DNA from: Micromonospora sp. C95
GTDB lineage: Bacteria > Actinomycetota > Actinomycetes > Mycobacteriales > Micromonosporaceae
Assembly: GCF_018070465.1 (NCBI RefSeq)
Contig: NZ_JAGPXT010000041.1
Location: forward strand, 1 to 39,510
Direction: 5' to 3'
DNA: 39,510 nucleotides
Numbering within the stretch: the stretch's first letter is position 1; each line of letters opens with the position of its first letter. Made by a program: the position numbers and the translations under genes. This document shows positions 33,242 through 39,510 of the stretch, piece after piece. The notes beneath the pieces were generated by a model. That model was not told where the DNA came from. It did not search any database and was given only the letters and a program-made list of their open reading frames with translations.

Positions 33242-34906
33242 CTACATCCGCTCCGGTGCCGAGACGCCGAGCAGGCGCAGCCCGTTGGCGATGACCACCC
33301 GGGTCGCGTCGTTGAGCCAGAGCCGCGCCCGGTGCAGGTCGGTGACGGCCTCGTCGCCCCGGGGCAGGATCCGGCAGTTGTCGTAGAACCGGTGGTACGC
33401 CCCGGCCAGGTCCTCCAGGAACCGGGCCACCCGGTGCGGCTCCCGCAGCTCGGCGGCGGCGGCCACCACGGCGGGGAACTCGGCCAGCGCCTTGAGCAGT
33501 TCGTTCTCCTTGTCGTGGTCGAGCAGCTCGGGCCGGAACGACGCGGCGTCGCCCCGGGTCAGGCCGACCTCGGCGGCGTTGCGGCCGACGCTTGCCGTAC
33601 GGGCCGCCACGTACTGCACGTAGTAGACGGGGTTGTCCCGGGTGGCCCGGGTCCACAGCTCGATGTCGATGTCGATCGGCGAGTCGCTTGAGTAGCGGGC
33701 CAGCGCGTAGCGGGCGGCGTCCACCCCGATCGCGTCGACCAGATCCTCCAGGGTGACCACGGTGCCGGCCCGCTTGCTCATCCGGACCGGCGCGCCGTCG
33801 CGGACCAGGTTCACCAGCTGGCCGATGAGGATCTCCAGCGTCTGCTCGGGGTCGTCACCGAAGCAGGCGGCCATCGCCTTCATCCGGCCGACGTAGCCGT
33901 GATGGTCCGCGCCGAGCATGATCACGACGCGGTCGAAACCACGTTCCCGCTTGTCGAGGTAGTAGGCGCAGTCGGCGGCGAAGTAGGTCCACTCACCGTT
34001 GGACTTGCGCAGCACCCGGTCCTTGTCGTCGCCGAAGTCCGTGGTCCGCAGCCAGGTGGCGCCGTCGGAGTCGAAGAGGTGGCCCTGCTCGCGCAGCCGG
34101 GTCAGGGCGTGCTCCAACTCGCCGCGATCGTGCAGGTCCTTCTCGTTGAAGTAGGTGTCGAACTCCACCCCGAAGTCCCGCAGCGACGACTTGATCTCGG
34201 TGAACATCAACGCGACGCCCTCGACCCGGAACACCTCCTGGGCGGCGGCGTCGTCCAGGGTCAGCACGTCGGGCCGCCGGGTGGTGACCTGCTCGGCGAT
34301 CTCGGCGATGTACGCACCGCCGTAGCCGTCCTCCGGTGCCGGCTCGTGTCGGGCGGCCGCGAGCAGCGAGCGGGCGAAGCGGTCGATCTGCGAGCCGGCG
34401 TCGTTGAAGTAGTACTCGGTGCCGACCTCGGCTCCGGTGGCCCGCAGCAGCCGGCTCAACGCGTCGCCGACCGCCGCCCAACGAACGCCACCGATGTGCA
34501 CGGGGCCTGTCGGGTTGGCCGAGACGAACTCCAGGTTGATCTTCAAACCGGCCAGCCGGTCGCCGCGGCCGTACTCCTCGCCCGCCTCGACGATCGAACG
34601 GGCGAGCTGTCCCGCGGCGGCGGCGTCGAGCCGGATGTTGAGGAAGCCCGGGCCGGCGATCTCGACCGACTTGATCCCCGGCGTGCTGGCCAGCTCGGCG
34701 GCGAGTGCGGCGGCCAGTTCCCGGGGCGGCAGGCCGACCTTCTTGCTCAGCTGAAGGGCCAGGGTGGCAGCGTAGTCGCCGTGCTCGGGGTTGCGCGGTC
34801 GCTCGACCGTGGTGTGCTCCGGCAGCGCGGAACGGTCCAGCTCTCGGTCGGCGAAGACGGCGTGAGCGGCGGCGAGGACGGCTTCGGCGAGTTCTGCAGG
34901 AGTCAC
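33242..34906 (-). CDS. argS: Arginyl-tRNA synthetase
   Basis: 554 residues from the GTG at 34906. The class I signature near residues 130-140 reads SANPTGPVHIGG, so the usual HIGH is HIGG; the second signature is present as RMSKRAGT. The N-terminal Add-1 domain and C-terminal DALR anticodon domain (FLEDLAGAYHRFYDNC) are complete. The HIGG form is known in actinobacterial ArgRS, so this is not read as damage. It charges tRNA-Arg; a tRNA-Arg(CCG) gene lies 2.5 kb away. The first gene of the leftward argS-lysA-hom-thrC run, it is divergent from DUF3105. Confidence 0.96.
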   Translation of the reverse strand: MTPAELAEAVLAAAHAVFADRELDRSALPEHTTVERPRNPEHGDYAATLALQLSKKVGLPPRELAAALAAELASTPGIKSVEIAGPGFLNIRLDAAAAGQLARSIVEAGEEYGRGDRLAGLKINLEFVSANPTGPVHIGGVRWAAVGDALSRLLRATGAEVGTEYYFNDAGSQIDRFARSLLAAARHEPAPEDGYGGAYIAEIAEQVTTRRPDVLTLDDAAAQEVFRVEGVALMFTEIKSSLRDFGVEFDTYFNEKDLHDRGELEHALTRLREQGHLFDSDGATWLRTTDFGDDKDRVLRKSNGEWTYFAADCAYYLDKRERGFDRVVIMLGADHHGYVGRMKAMAACFGDDPEQTLEILIGQLVNLVRDGAPVRMSKRAGTVVTLEDLVDAIGVDAARYALARYSSDSPIDIDIELWTRATRDNPVYYVQYVAARTASVGRNAAEVGLTRGDAASFRPELLDHDKENELLKALAEFPAVVAAAAELREPHRVARFLEDLAGAYHRFYDNCRILPRGDEAVTDLHRARLWLNDATRVVIANGLRLLGVSAPERM

Positions 34907-35006
34907 CGATCCATGTTATCGGGGGTAGACTCGGTCCCCGCGGCGGCGACCCAGCATCCGAACCCGGCCCGCCAGAGCCCCTGACCGACCGACCTGACGA
35001 GGGACG
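34907..35006. promoter_or_regulatory. Divergent promoter region argS / DUF3105
   Basis: On the plus strand TAGACT (34926-34931) is a good -10 match and would give a leader of about 70 bases for the DUF3105 gene. On the minus strand GATAAC, just before the argS GTG, would suit a very short or absent leader. No clear -35 boxes are seen. Confidence 0.35.
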
Positions 35007-35825
35007 ATGAGTATCAGCACCCCGGGTGGCCCGGAGCGCCGCCCGACCGTGGTCAGCACCGGCAAGAAGCCGGCGGCGGGACGGCCGGCCGCCGGCGCCA
35101 AGGCGACCGGAGCCAAGGCCGGCCCGAGCAAGTCCGGCTCGGCCAAGCGCGCGGGGGGCGGCAAGGGGCCGCGTAAGCCGATCACCCCGGTGAAGGTCAG
35201 CCAGGGCCGGTCGTGGGGGCCGATCGCGCTCTTCGTCGCCGTCGGTGTGCTCGCCACGTCGATCATCGGATTCGGCGCCTGGGCGACCTTCAAGGGCAGC
35301 CAGTCCTGGGAGGACAAGGCCGCCGACATCGCGGGCATCGTCAACTACCGCCAGGACGACCCGGACAGCCTCACCTACGAGTCACACCAGTCCGGCAAGA
35401 TCGAATACAAGTACGCCCCGCCCGTCGGCGGCGCGCACAACAACGCCTGGCAGCGGTGCCTCGGCGACGTCTACGACGCGCCGATCGCGGCCGAGCACGC
35501 GGTGCACAGCATGGAGCACGGCGCGGTCTGGCTCACCTACCGTCCCGACCTGCCCGCGGCCGACGTCGAGAAGCTGGCGAGCGTGATCCGGGGCAACGAC
35601 TTCATGCTGATGAGCCCGTACGAGGGGCTGGACGCCGCCGTGTCGCTCCAGGCCTGGGGTTACCAGCTCAAGGTCGACAGCGCCGACGACCCCCGGATCA
35701 AGGAGTTCGTCACCACGCTGGCGCAGAACGCCTCGATCGAGCCGGGTGTGCCCTGCTCCTCCGGCAACTACACCACCGGCACCGGCACCGAGCCGCGCGA
35801 GTTGGCTCCGCCGACGGGTGGCTGA
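35007..35825 (+). CDS. DUF3105 domain-containing membrane-anchored protein
   Basis: 272 residues. The first 66 are a Lys/Ala/Gly-rich disordered cytoplasmic tail. One membrane helix follows at about 71-93 (WGPIALFVAVGVLATSIIGF). The outer domain is DUF3105, with GGAHNNAWQRCLGDVYDAPI and HSMEHGAVWLTYRP, giving conserved His and Cys residues that look like metal ligands. The function is unknown. GAGGGA lies about four bases before the ATG. The stop is one base from the DUF305 start, so the pair is translated together. Confidence 0.88.
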   Translation: MSISTPGGPERRPTVVSTGKKPAAGRPAAGAKATGAKAGPSKSGSAKRAGGGKGPRKPITPVKVSQGRSWGPIALFVAVGVLATSIIGFGAWATFKGSQSWEDKAADIAGIVNYRQDDPDSLTYESHQSGKIEYKYAPPVGGAHNNAWQRCLGDVYDAPIAAEHAVHSMEHGAVWLTYRPDLPAADVEKLASVIRGNDFMLMSPYEGLDAAVSLQAWGYQLKVDSADDPRIKEFVTTLAQNASIEPGVPCSSGNYTTGTGTEPRELAPPTGG

Positions 35826-35826
35826 C

Positions 35827-36480
35827 ATGCCCAGCGCGATCCAGGAGGCGACCCCGGCGCAGCGCAACGGCACCGAACTCCACCGGTCGTCCCGGACGCT
35901 GCGTTACCTGACCCTGGTCATGGCGGCGGTGCTACTGCTCGGCGTCGGTTGGACGGCCGCGACACTGGTGTCGGACCGGGCGCCGGGTGACGACTCGGCC
36001 GAGGCCGGCTTCGCTCGGGACATGTCCCGCCACCACGCCCAGGCGGTGGAGATGGCGATGATCGCGTACGACAAGGCACAGAATCCGGCGCTGCGGCAGA
36101 TGGGCTACGACATGGCCCTGACCCAGCAGGCCCAGATCGGTCACATGCAGCGCTGGTTGCAGGAGTGGGAGTTGCTGCCCACCGGTTCGCGGCCGGCGAT
36201 GGAGTGGATGCCGGACGCCGTGCCGCTCGGCCCGGACGGGCTGATGCCCGGCATGGCGACCCGCGAGGAGATCACCCAACTGCACGAGGCCCAGGGCGTC
36301 GAGGTCGACCAACTCTTCATCAAGCTGATGATCAACCATCACCTCGGCGGCGTGCACATGGCCGACGGCCTGTTGCAGGTCTCCGATCGTGCCGAGGTGG
36401 TCCGGATGGCCGAGGCCATGAAGCAGACTCAGCAGAAAGAGATCAACGAGCTGCGCCGAATGACCCCCACCGGCGGTTGA
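35827..36480 (+). CDS. DUF305 domain-containing protein (ferritin-like, possible metal binding)
   Basis: 217 residues from the ATG at 35827. A membrane helix at about 28-48 (LTLVMAAVLLLGVGWTAATL) anchors an outer DUF305 domain. Paired His motifs are MSRHHAQAVEMAMIAYD (69-70) and MINHHLGGVHMADG (171-172, 177), with many Met residues between. DUF305 includes the cyanobacterial copper-binding protein CopM, so copper or another metal is a fair guess. A strong terminator follows 25 bases past the stop, closing the two-gene operon. Confidence 0.9.
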   Translation: MPSAIQEATPAQRNGTELHRSSRTLRYLTLVMAAVLLLGVGWTAATLVSDRAPGDDSAEAGFARDMSRHHAQAVEMAMIAYDKAQNPALRQMGYDMALTQQAQIGHMQRWLQEWELLPTGSRPAMEWMPDAVPLGPDGLMPGMATREEITQLHEAQGVEVDQLFIKLMINHHLGGVHMADGLLQVSDRAEVVRMAEAMKQTQQKEINELRRMTPTGG

Positions 36481-36505
36481 TCCGCTCGTCTGGCGTACCA
36501 ACCCT

Positions 36506-36539
36506 CGCCGCCCCGCTCGCCTGATCGAGCGGGGCGGCG
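36506..36539 (+). terminator. Terminator of the DUF3105-DUF305 operon
   Basis: CGCCGCCCCGCTCG (36506-36519) pairs perfectly with CGAGCGGGGCGGCG (36526-36539) around a six-base loop. No T-run follows. Confidence 0.8.
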
Positions 36540-36567
36540 GCGTGTCGGCGGCCGAGCGCCATCGAGA

Positions 36568-36599
36568 TTGCCTCCTGCGCCCCATCTTGGGGATATAAG
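36568..36599 (+). promoter_or_regulatory. Candidate promoter of the IS630-derived gene
   Basis: TTGCCT (36568-36573) and the AT-rich GATATAAG (36592-36599) are spaced 18 bases apart if GATATA is taken as the -10 box. TTG at 36624 starts the gene about 20 bases later, after AGGGGT. The AT-rich patch stands out in this GC-rich region. Confidence 0.4.
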
Positions 36600-36623
36600 A
36601 CCGATTTTCCCTCTAGGGGTTAC

Positions 36624-37346
36624 TTGGAGCGAACTGCACTCGTTGTCCGGGACGTGGGGGTTGCACTCAGAGACGCGCGGCGGTCGGTCACCAGCTGGTG
36701 CCGACGCCACACCATCGGCGGTGACGGAGCGGTGGCAGCCGTCCGTCGCGGACAGCGGCAGGGTGAGCCGGGAACACTCAGCCGCGAACAGGAACTCGAA
36801 CTGATCGACACCCTTCGGGGCGTACACCCCGACGCGTTCGGCCTGGACGAGGAGCTGTGGACCCGACAGAGTCTGCACGCCCTCATCCAGCAACAGTTCG
36901 GTCTGACGCTGGACGTGGGAGTGGTCGGGGCGTACCTGCGGGCCTGGGGGTTGGGTCCGCGCGAGCCCCGCGAGCGGGCCTGCGGACTCTGCGTCGGGGC
37001 GGTCGAGCGCTGGGTCCGCAGCGAGTACCCGGCGATCGCCCGGGCGGCCCAGGAACACCTGGCCGAGGTCTACTGGGTGGGTCGGGTCCGACTGCGCGGC
37101 ACCATGCCTGCGGCCGACGTCATCTCGGCGGTCTCCTCGCGGGGACGGGTCCGGTTCATGGTCACCACCCCGTCGGTCGACCCGCCGCTGCCCCGGGAGT
37201 TCGTGCACCGACTGAGCGGAGCCGAGCGGCGCACCGTACACCTGATCGTGGACGGCTCATGGGCCCGCAACGAATGGCCGCGCCGGCTCCCCCGGCGCAT
37301 CGTGCCGCACCCGCTGCCCAGCTGCGGACGCGCACTCGCCGCCTGA
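36624..37346 (+). CDS. Degenerate, possibly domesticated IS630-family transposase-derived HTH protein
   Basis: 240 residues from the TTG at 36624. Residues 51-110 match the second HTH of IS630 transposases (TLSREQELELIDTLRGVHPD, ELWTRQSLHALIQQQFGLTL, VGAYLRAWGL), followed by RWVRSEYPAIARAAQEHLAEVYW. Where active enzymes have YWGDE, this one has YWVGRVRL, so the first catalytic Asp is gone and about 20 residues are missing before VISAVSSRGRVRF. The second Asp survives in LIVDGSW, and the C-terminal NPxE region is absent. The first HTH is shortened. The frame is intact with normal codon bias, which argues for selection as a DNA-binding protein. Target unknown. Confidence 0.7.
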   Translation: MERTALVVRDVGVALRDARRSVTSWCRRHTIGGDGAVAAVRRGQRQGEPGTLSREQELELIDTLRGVHPDAFGLDEELWTRQSLHALIQQQFGLTLDVGVVGAYLRAWGLGPREPRERACGLCVGAVERWVRSEYPAIARAAQEHLAEVYWVGRVRLRGTMPAADVISAVSSRGRVRFMVTTPSVDPPLPREFVHRLSGAERRTVHLIVDGSWARNEWPRRLPRRIVPHPLPSCGRALAA

Positions 37347-37405
37347 CGCGCCGATACCGATTGGGCGATCGGGAGGGGCGTTTGCTAGTCTTCTCCAGTC
37401 GCTGA

Positions 37406-37477
37406 GCCCCCGTAGCTCAGGGGATAGAGCACCGCCCTCCGGAGGCGGGGGCGCAGGTTCGAATCCTGCCGGGGGCA
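37406..37477 (+). tRNA. tRNA-Arg (anticodon CCG)
   Basis: A full cloverleaf is visible: acceptor GCCCCCG (37406-37412) with CGGGGGC (37470-37476), D arm GCTC/GAGC, anticodon stem CCGCC/GGCGG around CTCCGGA (37437-37443, anticodon CCG for codon CGG), T arm GCAGG/CCTGC with TTCGAAT. The discriminator is A, and the CCA end is not encoded (CCT follows). CGG is a common Arg codon here. No att-like copy of its 3' end occurs in the window. Confidence 0.97.
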
Positions 37478-37601
37478 CCTTTCATACCACCTTCGAGTTC
37501 GCTACACGATCGAACAGATCCTCCAGCAACCTGGTCGAGCTGCGGATATGGGTCTGTCTCGCTTCGCGGACGGCGTACGCGCGTCCAGTCGTCGAGTGCT
37601 G

Positions 37602-37631
37602 GGGTGCCATCCGGCACGTCGAATGGCACCC
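37602..37631 (-). terminator. Terminator of the lysozyme-like/FG-GAP gene (copy 1)
   Basis: GGGTGCCAT (37602-37610) pairs with ATGGCACCC (37623-37631), 16 bases past the stop at 37647. Its twin at 39179-39208 has one extra pair because of a single base difference. Confidence 0.75.
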
Positions 37632-37933
37632 GCGGTGTGGTTGTCGCTAGTTGTTGATGGGGATGTCGGAGCTGTTGCCGCCGTAGGGGTAGTTGCTGTA
37701 CAGCACGGTGTTCTTCTCGATGGATTTGATGTGCCAGCGGCCTTCGTTCTTGCGGTAGACGGCGATGTCGTCGTGGTTGTCGCCGTCGAAGTCGCCGATC
37801 TGGGGGATGTCGTTGTCGACGGTGGAGCCGTACTTGGTGGCGGACAGCAGCAGGGTCTGCCGCTTGGCCGACCAGATCGTCCACTCCGCCGTCTGCGCCC
37901 GGTAGATCACGATGTCGTCAGCGCCGTCACCAT
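37603..37933 (-). repeat. Copy 1 of a 1577-bp-period tandem duplication
   Basis: This block (last 1.9 FG-GAP repeats, stop codon and terminator) recurs at 39180-39510. By eye I find one difference, A at 37622 versus G at 39199. The copy continues past the window edge. Confidence 0.92.
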
Positions 37934-39146
37934 CGAAATCCCCAGCGAGAGGAATGTCCGAGCCCCAACCACCGAAAGGATGGCTACTCAGCAGGACCGC
38001 GTCCTTGCGGACCGACTTGATGTGCCAGCGGCCCTCGTTCTTCCGGTAGACCGCGATGTCGGAGTAGCCGTCACCGTCGAAGTCACCCACCAACGGAATG
38101 TCGTTGTCGACGGTGGAGCCGTACTTGGTGGCGGACAGCAGCAGGGTCTGCCGCTTGGCCGACCAGATCGTCCACTCCGCCGTCTGCGCCCGGTAGATCA
38201 CGATGTCGTCAGCGCCGTCACCATCGAAATCCCCGGCAAGAGGAATGTCCGAGCCCCAACCACCGAAAGGATGGCTACTCAGCAGGACCGCGTCCTTACG
38301 GACCGACTTGACATGCCAGCGGCCCTCGTTCCTCCGATAGACCGCGATGTCCGAGTAGCCGTCACCGTCGAAATCACCCACCAACGGAATGTCGTCATCG
38401 ACAGTGGACCCGTACTTGTGAGAACTCAGCAGGACCGCATTCCGCTTGACGGACTTGACATGCCAGTGAGCCTCACTCTGCCGATACAGACCGATGTCAT
38501 CAAAACCGTCACCATCAAAATCAGCACGCGGCCGACCGCCGGTCCAGAGCGCGTCGACGATCCGCTGCGCGTCGGCCGCCTGGACCTGGTACCTGTCCGG
38601 GTAAGCGGACCGCTGAACCCGCTGGGCGACGGTGCCTATCTGTTCGGTCTGCCAGGTGCCGTTCGGGTACTCCTGGAGCATCTTGTTCAGGAAGGCATTG
38701 GTGGCCCAGACCGGATTCAGGCGGTTCTCTCGGCTTCCCCACGGGTCTTGCTGCTGGAAGAGCCCGACGCTGGTGTGGTCCACCACGTCACTGCGGTTCT
38801 GTAGGTGGGTCTCCACGATGACGGTGGCGATCGCGATGACGGCAGCGCGTTCGGCCAGCCCGCGTGCCTTGACCGCCTGCACGACCACCCGGGCGCAGGA
38901 GGTCCGGTACGCGTCCATGTATCCGCGCATGTCGCTCTGAAGTTGGTCATTGAGTTGGATGGCAAGCGCGGCATCCGCGCCCGTCGCACCGTTCGGGTCG
39001 CAGGGTTCGGTCTGCACCGCGAACGGAACGATACCGGGTGCGGGCTCAGGTATGGCATAGGCCGCAGAGGCGGTTCCCAGCGTCATCGCGCCGACAAGTG
39101 TGGCGGTGCCGACAGCGGCCACTGACAGGAAAGGGGTGCGGGGCAT
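37647..39146 (-). CDS. Secreted lysozyme-like protein with six FG-GAP/VCBS repeats
   Basis: 499 residues from the ATG at 39146; AAAGG lies about eight bases upstream, and the longer open frame beyond is just the neighbouring paralogue's repeats read out of frame. A signal peptide ends near residue 31 (GTASAAYA/IPEP). Residues ~50-200 resemble the lysozyme/transglycosylase-like domain of secreted actinobacterial proteins: IAIATVIVETHLQN with candidate catalytic Glu112, HTSVGLFQQQDPWGS, AVQRSAYPD-like AQRVQRSAYPDRY. Residues ~209-499 are six 48-49-residue repeats, each opening with DFDGDGxxDI, a calcium-binding loop of FG-GAP propellers. It probably acts on cell wall outside the cell; the activity is inferred. 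Confidence 0.82.
   Translation of the reverse strand: MPRTPFLSVAAVGTATLVGAMTLGTASAAYAIPEPAPGIVPFAVQTEPCDPNGATGADAALAIQLNDQLQSDMRGYMDAYRTSCARVVVQAVKARGLAERAAVIAIATVIVETHLQNRSDVVDHTSVGLFQQQDPWGSRENRLNPVWATNAFLNKMLQEYPNGTWQTEQIGTVAQRVQRSAYPDRYQVQAADAQRIVDALWTGGRPRADFDGDGFDDIGLYRQSEAHWHVKSVKRNAVLLSSHKYGSTVDDDIPLVGDFDGDGYSDIAVYRRNEGRWHVKSVRKDAVLLSSHPFGGWGSDIPLAGDFDGDGADDIVIYRAQTAEWTIWSAKRQTLLLSATKYGSTVDNDIPLVGDFDGDGYSDIAVYRKNEGRWHIKSVRKDAVLLSSHPFGGWGSDIPLAGDFDGDGADDIVIYRAQTAEWTIWSAKRQTLLLSATKYGSTVDNDIPQIGDFDGDNHDDIAVYRKNEGRWHIKSIEKNTVLYSNYPYGGNSSDIPINN
37794..38375 (-). repeat. Two tandem 291-bp units inside the FG-GAP gene
   Basis: Bases 37794-38084 and 38085-38375 are near-identical units, each coding one 48-residue and one 49-residue FG-GAP repeat (97 residues). 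The outer repeats, one on each side, are more diverged. The pattern shows recent duplication or gene conversion of a two-blade unit. Confidence 0.88.
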
Positions 39147-39178
39147 GAAGAGCCTTTCGTGCGGGGGAGGGTGTGTGC

Positions 39179-39208
39179 GGGTGCCATCCGGCACGTCGGA
39201 TGGCACCC
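39179..39208 (-). terminator. Terminator of the upstream paralogue (copy 2)
   Basis: GGGTGCCATCC (39179-39189) pairs with GGATGGCACCC (39198-39208), an 11-pair stem 15 bases past the stop at 39224 and 33 bases before the start of the next gene at 39146. The two genes are probably separate transcripts. Confidence 0.75.
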
Positions 39209-39510
39209 GCGGTGTGGTTGTCGCTAGTTGTTGATGGGGATGTCGGAGCTGTTGCCGCCGTAGGGGTAGTTGCTGTACAGCACGGTGTTCTTCTCGATGG
39301 ATTTGATGTGCCAGCGGCCTTCGTTCTTGCGGTAGACGGCGATGTCGTCGTGGTTGTCGCCGTCGAAGTCGCCGATCTGGGGGATGTCGTTGTCGACGGT
39401 GGAGCCGTACTTGGTGGCGGACAGCAGCAGGGTCTGCCGCTTGGCCGACCAGATCGTCCACTCCGCCGTCTGCGCCCGGTAGATCACGATGTCGTCAGCG
39501 CCGTCACCAT
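39180..39510 (-). repeat. Copy 2 of the 1577-bp-period tandem duplication
   Basis: Matches 37603-37933 with one difference seen. The near-identity extends through non-coding DNA including the terminator, so protein-level selection alone does not explain it; the duplication is recent or maintained by conversion. Confidence 0.92.
39224..39510 (-). CDS. Paralogous FG-GAP repeat protein, C-terminal part (runs off right edge)
   Basis: The frame is open from base 39510 to the stop at 39224, giving about 95 residues: most of one FG-GAP repeat (AQTAEWTIWSAKRQTLLLSA) and the terminal repeat ending YPYGGNSSDIPINN. These residues are identical to the end of the neighbouring gene. Its N-terminal domain is outside the window, so whether it is another lysozyme-like protein or a different fusion cannot be told. 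Confidence 0.88.
   Translation of the reverse strand, partial: GDGADDIVIYRAQTAEWTIWSAKRQTLLLSATKYGSTVDNDIPQIGDFDGDNHDDIAVYRKNEGRWHIKSIEKNTVLYSNYPYGGNSSDIPINN

Noticed and set aside
37406..37477. tRNA-Arg as the attachment site of an integrated element
   Set aside because: No second copy of the tRNA 3' end, integrase or excisionase is seen in the window.
39147..39461. 105-codon N-terminal extension of the lysozyme-like gene
   Set aside because: It is the neighbouring paralogue's repeat region read in another frame, crosses a terminator and ends at a proper signal peptide start at 39146.

Overview
The window is high-GC actinobacterial chromosome. Codon third positions are almost all G/C, GTG and TTG starts are frequent, and gene order matches the conserved actinobacterial block argS-lysA-hom-thrC-thrB-rho-rpmE-prfA-prmC-tsaC-LMW-PTP-glyA-atp. 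Several details fit Micromonosporaceae (Micromonospora/Salinispora type). That placement is inferred from gene content and has not been searched. Nearly all housekeeping genes are on the minus strand, so the biological order runs from high to low coordinates.

Left edge to 10.1 kb: the first 71 bases hold the N-terminus of an IS30-family transposase leaving the window. A 25-bp perfect dyad (terminator candidate) follows, then the complete F1Fo ATP synthase cluster read leftward: AtpI-like membrane protein, AtpZ/AtpI-like small protein, atpB, E, F, H, A, G, D, then an LCP-family cell-wall ligase gene, atpC and DUF2550. The LCP gene between atpD and atpC is the unusual element. 10.1-19 kb: glyA, a divergent SDR/DUF2867 gene, a class A penicillin-binding protein, a low-molecular-weight tyrosine phosphatase, tsaC and prmC, with a divergent TPR-like GGDEF protein. 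19-25.5 kb: prfA, rpmE (zinc-binding L31), rho with a 145-residue Arg/Asp/Gly disordered insert, thrB and an MFS transporter. 25.5-34.9 kb: a large RND transporter, then thrC, hom, lysA and argS. The two transporters and about 600 bases of poorly explained sequence split thrB from hom-thrC.

Right arm, mostly plus strand: a DUF3105-DUF305 pair (both membrane-anchored, His/Met-rich), a degenerate IS630-transposase-derived HTH protein that lost its first catalytic Asp but stays open, and tRNA-Arg(CCG). Then, on the minus strand, comes a secreted lysozyme-like protein with six FG-GAP/VCBS repeats. Its last ~330 bases, terminator included, recur with one difference seen 1577 bases further on, so a near-identical paralogue runs off the right edge.

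Functionally the window combines energy metabolism (ATP synthase), translation and transcription termination (prfA, prmC, rpmE, argS, tsaC, tRNA-Arg, rho), aspartate-family amino acid synthesis (lysA, hom, thrC, thrB), one-carbon metabolism (glyA) and envelope biology (LCP, PBP, lysozyme-like proteins). No phage, CRISPR array or biosynthetic cluster was seen. The most unusual parts are the tandem lysozyme-like/FG-GAP locus, the domesticated transposase remnant, the LCP insertion in the atp operon and the split threonine operon.
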